A stretch of 64,000 nucleotides of DNA from Chiua virens (taxonomy: Eukaryota; Basidiomycota; Agaricomycetes; Boletales; Boletaceae), in assembly GCA_019787685.1 (NCBI GenBank), contig JAHNUO010000025.1, forward strand, positions 401,466 to 465,465, given 5' to 3'. Positions 58,383 to 64,000 of this stretch are shown piece after piece. Every line of letters starts with the position of its first letter. The first letter of the stretch is position 1. Position numbers and translations under genes: made by a program. Under the pieces are notes generated by a model that saw only the letters and a list, made by a program, of their open reading frames with translations, was not told where the DNA came from and made no database searches.

Positions 58383-61300
58383 ATGACTCATGAAAGAGGC
58401 CATTACATGCGACCTCACGACGGCGAGGAATATGAGGAGGAACTGGAACAAATTCGGTTTGTTCAAATTTCGTTCGATTTCAAACAAATCTCACCTGTTC
58501 CAAGGCGATACGAGGATTTTACGACGATAGGTATGTCCGCGGCGTCGTGGTTTCGCCCGTTTCACTCATCTAATGAATTTTGTATTAGACTGGATCCAAG
58601 ATTCGATAATAGAGAGGAACAGGCGGATTCGTGACGCTGACAAGTCGCGCACCGCCTACCGCGGCCCCAATGGTGAAATCACGCCAGCTTGGGTCTGGGC
58701 ACAGTGTTGGAAGTTGGTGACTGCCGGTGAATCCTGGTTTGTGATAACTTTAGTCGGTCCGTCCTCGTTCAGCTACTGTCACGGGTGTTTGCTGAGATGT
58801 TAGTTAGGGATATTCATTGGGGTCAACGCTGCGCTCATCTCCATCATTACTGAATGGCTTTCCGATATGAAAAACGGCTACTGCACGGATGGGTGGTGGT
58901 TGAACCAACAGTTTTGCTGCTGGGAAGTCGAAAGCGATGACGAATTTTGCCCAGCTTGGCATCCTTGGAGTTCGGTCACTCCCGGACGATGGCTGGCTTA
59001 TGTTTCATTCGCCGTATGTCTTCTCATATCCGATTCTCGTCCAACATTAATATGTTTTACAGGCTATCTTTGCATTTGTGGCCGCCCATCTAGTTCGCAC
59101 CCTGGCACAATATGCGGCAGGTTCTGGGATCTCGGAAATTAAGTGCATCCTTGCAGGCTTCACTATGAAAGGATTCCTTGGATTCGGAACATTCTTTATC
59201 AAGAGTCTCACTCTAGTGCGTCTCTTGGCACTTACAACTCCATGTGGGTGCTAATCAGGTACAGCCCTTGGTCATCGCCTCCGGCTTATCCGTTGGAAAG
59301 GAAGGGCCGTCCGTACACGTCGCTTGTTGTATTGGATACCTGGTCGCCGGGTGGTCCCGTCGCTTCTCTCGAAGTTCAAGTACGTTGTATTTTTTCCTTT
59401 TTTTACTTATGTTCACTTTTGCTTCAGGTAAAATGAGAGAGGTTGTCGCCGCTGCGTCTGCGGCTGGTGTCGCCGTTGCCTTCGGTTCGCCGATTGGAGG
59501 AGTGTTATTTTCAATCGAGGTGGCTTGACGTTGACCTCATTCTCGGTAATCCCTTAATGAATGTCTCACACAGGAAATGAGTCACATATTCAGTATCAAG
59601 ACTATGTGGCAGAGTTTTGTGTGTGCGTTGGTTGCTACCTTCACGCTTTCTGTCCGTGGATGTTCTCACACTTCATGATGCATCCTCATGTATCCCCTAC
59701 AGGTCATGAACCCCTTCCGAACTGGAAAGCTTGTTCTTTTCCAAGTGACATACAGCCGTAGTTGGCACTTTTTCGAGATCATCTTTTTTGTGATTCTTGG
59801 AATTTTCGGTGTTAGTGATACACCACCCTGATTCTTAAAGAAGGTCCCTTATCTCTGATTGATAGGGACTCTACGGAGCGTTCATGGTCAAGTTTAATAT
59901 GCAAGTCGCGGCATTTCGTCGGAAGCACCTTGCAAACCATGCGGTGGCGGAGGCTGTTACACTTGTCGTTCTGACCGCGATTGTCGGATATCCGAACCGA
60001 TTCTTACGCATTGACATGACTGAGATGATGTCCATCCTATTCCGCGAATGCGAAGGGGGAGGTGATTACAATAACTTATGCCAGTGAGAAAATTCTAGCT
60101 TAGTACTGGTCGTTACACTAAATCATCGACTCAGGCTTTCTTCACAATGGACAATGGTGAACTCATTGCTACTGGCTACCGTTATACGGATGGGGTTGGT
60201 CGTTATTTCGTATGGTTCCAAGGTTCCTGCTGGGATCTTCGTACCATCTATGGCTATTGGAGCCACATTCGGTCGGATGGTTGGCATCATCGTCAAATCT
60301 ATATACAGGTAAAATAATTTGTCTTCTTTATTGCAAAAGAAGCTTATAGTTGTATCAGGACGTATCCCCAATCTGGGATCTTTGCCGTTTGTGACCCAGA
60401 CATTCCATGCATTACTCCTGGTACATATGCGTTTCTCGGGGCCGCAGCCGCCTTGAGTGGCGTCATGCGAATAACCGTAACCGTCGTCGTCGTGATGTTT
60501 GAGCTCACGGGAGCATTGACCTACATTTTACCAACCATGGTTAGTCACAACTTGTTGATATGTCCCGCCTGCGTGTTCATCGTTACTTGATCGTAGATGG
60601 TGATTCTAGTCACAAAAGCTGTCGGCGACTTCATCGGAACGCGTGGAATAGCTGACGAGAGCATTCGGTTCAATGGATACCCTATATTGGACCAACACGA
60701 TCATTCGTCCAACGTCGCAGGTAAGTCATTTGTGGAGTTCATGATGCTGTCTGGACCCTTTACCGATATGAACCAGTCTCGGAAGTGATGAAGAAGGACC
60801 TAACACTCCTTTATGCGTCAGGGATGACTGTCAACGATGTCGGTAAGGCTTTAAAATGAATGGATGTTCTTTCATTCATCTGTGGACTTCCTGCAGAGGA
60901 CGTACTCGCTTCGACAGATGTGAAAGGTTTTCCCGTCGCGACTTCCAAGACCAACCGGGCCCTTTGTGGTTACATTGGCAGGACCGAACTGCGTTATGTA
61001 CTAGGTATTTTTGTTCATATTATCCCGATTTGGAACCTTGATCTTGATCTGACTGGGTTCCAGACAAGGCTGAGCACATGGGCGATGTGATGCCTGAAAC
61101 ACTCTGCTCATTCAGCCGACAAGCTTCTGATCAAGATGACTTTGTTCTGTCAGGGGTAACGTCAGGATCGGCCCTAGGAGTCGAGGAAGATGTGACAGTT
61201 GAATTACTGGAGACCACGTCATCGAATGACGTCCTCAAACTGTGGCCCTGGGTCAACCAGGTATGAACCCTGCTTGATATCTGCGTTGTTATTTCACTGA

Positions 61301-61643
61301 TAGGCGGCTAGACGCCTCTCACGGTGTCTCCGCGGTTACCCCTTGAGATTGTGATGCAACTTTTCAAGCGCATGGGGTGCGTTATCTTCTACAGTCTAAG
61401 TTCTTCGCTAAAGTTGAACTGTTTTGTAGCCCACGTGTCATCCTTGTGGAGGAATTAGGTTCTCTAAAGGGGCTGGTTACTGTGAAGGATGTGTTGAGGT
61501 TTAACTTGACCGAAAATTCTGAGCACGATCAACAGCACTGGGACAATGGTGAATTTGAAGCTGCTTTGGAAGTGACGTGGAATTGGGCTGCAGGGATGAT
61601 AGACCACTTTGTGGAGTGGTGTAGAGGTATCGTCCGACGCTAA
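58383..61643 (+). CDS. CLC-family voltage-gated chloride channel/transporter (Gef1-like)
   Basis: Seventeen exons: 58383-58530, 58589-58756, 58808-59013, 59063-59215, 59265-59379, 59428-59519, 59574-59651, 59703-59810, 59866-60083, 60135-60308, 60359-60539, 60597-60720, 60777-60842, 60897-61004, 61064-61260, 61312-61376, 61430-61643; 804 residues. The membrane core holds the chloride-filter motifs [16 protein letters not shown] (with the gating Glu), [15 protein letters not shown] (with the Glu linked to proton coupling) and [19 protein letters not shown]. Two CBS domains follow: [14 protein letters not shown], and later [20 protein letters not shown] then GLVTVKDVL. Both key Glu residues argue for a chloride/proton exchanger, as in yeast Gef1 of Golgi and endosomes. 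The start has the usual acidic cytosolic leader before TTIDWIQD. Confidence 0.95.
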
Positions 61644-64000
61644 ATTATCACTTAATTCGTCCGATCGAGCGTCGGAAGGGTCCGTTCCTGCGTGTTACGA
61701 CATTTTAGGGTGTGTTCCAATTGGAAAGGTGAGGTGCGTTTAGCCAGACCCAAGAGGCATTAATAACGGGCCGTCACGATGAGTGTCTTTTTCTCAACGT
61801 ACGTCCACTTTACGTGTTGCCTCATTTTTCTGACCAAATACCATAGCATTGATCTCCGACATTACATGTCTGTAACCGACCATCGCTGCGGGTATGCGTT
61901 TTTGGACCAAGTTTTCGAGGGGAAGAATCATTCAGTGCGTACTCGAACTAGCAGCGACCATGCCTGGGCCACAGTGTCGGTTCACGATGATCTTGAAACA
62001 GAGACACAGCAGTGTCTGTCTCGGAATGTCTGAAAGTTGCAGCAGACGTATGCTTGCCATAGTATCAGTGATTCTGCCACATTTCAAATGTCTGACAGTG
62101 GTTCTCAAGCTTTATCTATGCTTTTCATTCCTCCTTTTTTAAAAAAGGGGGAAGCAACAACTTGAAAGTGATTGTGCCAGGGGTCCAGGTTATGGTGTAC
62201 CCAAACTAACGAAGGTTGACTGCGCGACTCAGCGAGGTGTCAATGTCCTTCAAGTTGTAAGCTTGCACTCCTTTACCTCAAATTGGCAGCCATAGATAGT
62301 ACATACTTCCGCAGAAACCGCATCGCATATATGTGCCACGCTGTGACCATAGACGACTTCGTACACAAAGATTGTTCGCGGTCTTTCCCGGTAGCCTAGA
62401 CTCATTCTAAGTTTTCCCCTATTTTAGTGTCACCCTTACTTACATAAGCCGCCGAAAAATGAACAGCGATCGCATGAAGTAGTATGTGCATACATGACGG
62501 AGAACATTCCCCTCGTGAGTAGGGTGACTCAGGTGAGGTTAGATTTCGTGCTCCGTTGAAGATCTATAATGAGATAGTGTCCTGTATTTTGTTCGGGGGA
62601 TCAGATCGCGCGGTATTATGTTGCAGCGCCATCAGAATCCAGATGCATGAAACAGATGGGCCACAGCTTGCTCACAGCATTTGATCGAGAAGTTGTCGGG
62701 GGCTCCAGGATGACAAAATCAGTGTTGACGTTGGAACCCATATTAAGAGAACCCCTTTGGCTAAACACATTTGCAATAACTCTGGTAAGTAAAAGGAGAT
62801 TCACAGGAAGAACCGTTGTGTCCGTACTAGGAAGGCAGGCCCCGTCGGTTACATCATAATATCAACCATAGAGCCTTGAGGCCTAAAATACAGGCAGCGG
62901 ATCGCAAAATGTCGGACTCTTTCTTAGAGAAAAAAGATTGAGTGTCAACTTCAAAAATCAGTCCTTAACTTGGAGTAACTTAGGGCATACCTCGGTATTG
63001 CATCAGAAACTTCGCAGGAATAACCGTGTCGATCGTTCACAGCGCTAAGACGTACATTCGAGAGAAGTTGTAAGTGCGTGTCACAGTGCTTCTCTGAATC
63101 ATAACTTCAACACACCTTGTAGGACAATACTTCAGTCGAACTGGAAAAAATACGCAAGATAATCTGAACCAATCATTAGTACGGTGTAGGTTACGAAAAT
63201 TAGAGCTGTACATATACTTGTCCCAGATTGGTTTCTTGGCCGGTACGACTCGGGGACGCACTAGTATGATATCTTTCAATCTCCGAAGGAAACACGATGC
63301 CAATGGCACAACGTCACGGTAGCGAGGCTAACTACCACTGGCAGGTATTACAGTTCTGTCTGGAGACTGGCACCCACAGAGCAATTATGAACAAAGTGTC
63401 GACGGTCATGAGTCACAAGGCGCAGGGTTGGGTTTACCGCCAGTGATCATGGAGTTGGAACGCAAATGCTCACCTCCACAATTTACTCGTCACGGTTGCG
63501 AACGACGAGATTGCATCCCGAAATAAGTATCCTCAGACCGAGGCAATATTTCTGAGAAGTAGCATATCCGGCATGAATCCTCCGTCCCTCAATTTACTAT
63601 TGGTAAGTGTGTACCTATCTAGTATTGGGCGCACGTAGCGCAACTTGACGTGGATACATTTAGCAGGTCTAGTCAGATGACACACAGGTAGATTCTTCAG
63701 CTCCTTCTTTCTCCGGCCGCCATGAGCCATGCAGCGATAGGGGTGATTGCTGCAGAAGTTCATTGACTTCGGCCAGAGAGTGGAGCGATGTACACAGCTG
63801 CTGATTTGGCCCGGGGTTGTCCGCAGCGTCAGAGCCGCCGAATAGCCCTGGTCCATGGTCCTCGCACACATGTACGTGTTTATATATCGATATGTACTAC
63901 ATATACTATAACGACCCAGCTAAAGTTTTCATGGCGCTGAATTGACTATCATCCACTACCTTCATGTTATAGGGATCCATGTGGATTGTGCATGCACGAC
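61644..64000. other. Right end, 2.4 kb, no identifiable gene
   Basis: After the CLC 3' end I find only short frames. The best is a 112-codon minus frame at 63871-63533 with a proper ATG and no known similarity; it could be an exon of a gene running left. Confidence in any gene here is low. Confidence 0.4.

Noticed and set aside
1..64000. tRNA, rRNA or CRISPR features
   Set aside because: I looked for B-box-like GGTTCGA contexts with folding arms and for regularly spaced short repeats and found none that hold up. CRISPR arrays are not expected in a fungus.

Overview
The window is fungal nuclear DNA and almost certainly comes from a mushroom-forming basidiomycete (Agaricomycetes). Genes on both strands are cut by many introns of about 40-60 nt. 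The families seen are typical of that class: a WD40 protein, F-box/LRR, HET, a CRAL-TRIO protein with a tail membrane segment, a Ty3 element with a one-ORF gag-pol, and a Tnp2-type transposase. Exon models were built by hand from splice sites and reading-frame continuity. Most close perfectly in frame, which is the main support for them.

Left part (1-17.5 kb): the 5' part of a WD40-repeat gene (minus strand), a small gene with an internal 34-residue duplication, and a complete Ty3/Gypsy LTR retrotransposon (2634-9562, minus). Its LTRs differ at 3 of 415 positions, and the pol frame carries one stop codon. Next come an F-box/LRR gene whose 5' exon is a 126/120-bp minisatellite carrying two in-frame stops, and an apparently intact four-exon Tnp2/CACTA-type transposase (minus).

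Centre (17.5-35 kb): the main feature is a head-to-tail array of three paralogous 24-exon genes (17574-22358, 23027-27808, 29980-34919) of 1181, 1189 and 1239 residues. Each joins an N-terminal DUF2235 (Tle1-like alpha/beta hydrolase) domain, a long series of helical repeats laid out as about one exon per repeat, and a C-terminal hydrophobic segment. All 23 introns sit at matching positions and phases in the three genes. Copies 1 and 2 are close; copy 3 is more diverged.

Right part (35-64 kb): a decayed PIG-U (GPI transamidase subunit) pseudogene, a HET-domain gene, an Hsp20 gene with a recognisable heat-shock promoter, an FAD-dependent monooxygenase divergent from a CRAL-TRIO lipid-binding protein, PPG1 phosphatase, a C2H2 zinc-finger protein, the splicing factor CWC24, and a 17-exon CLC chloride channel/transporter. 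The last 2.4 kb holds nothing I can identify.

Read together, housekeeping genes (PPG1, CWC24, CLC, Hsp20) flank a dynamic stretch of transposons, repeat-bearing F-box and HET genes and the DUF2235 array. HET and, by inference, the DUF2235-repeat proteins could act in self/non-self recognition or membrane damage, but nothing in the sequence proves this.
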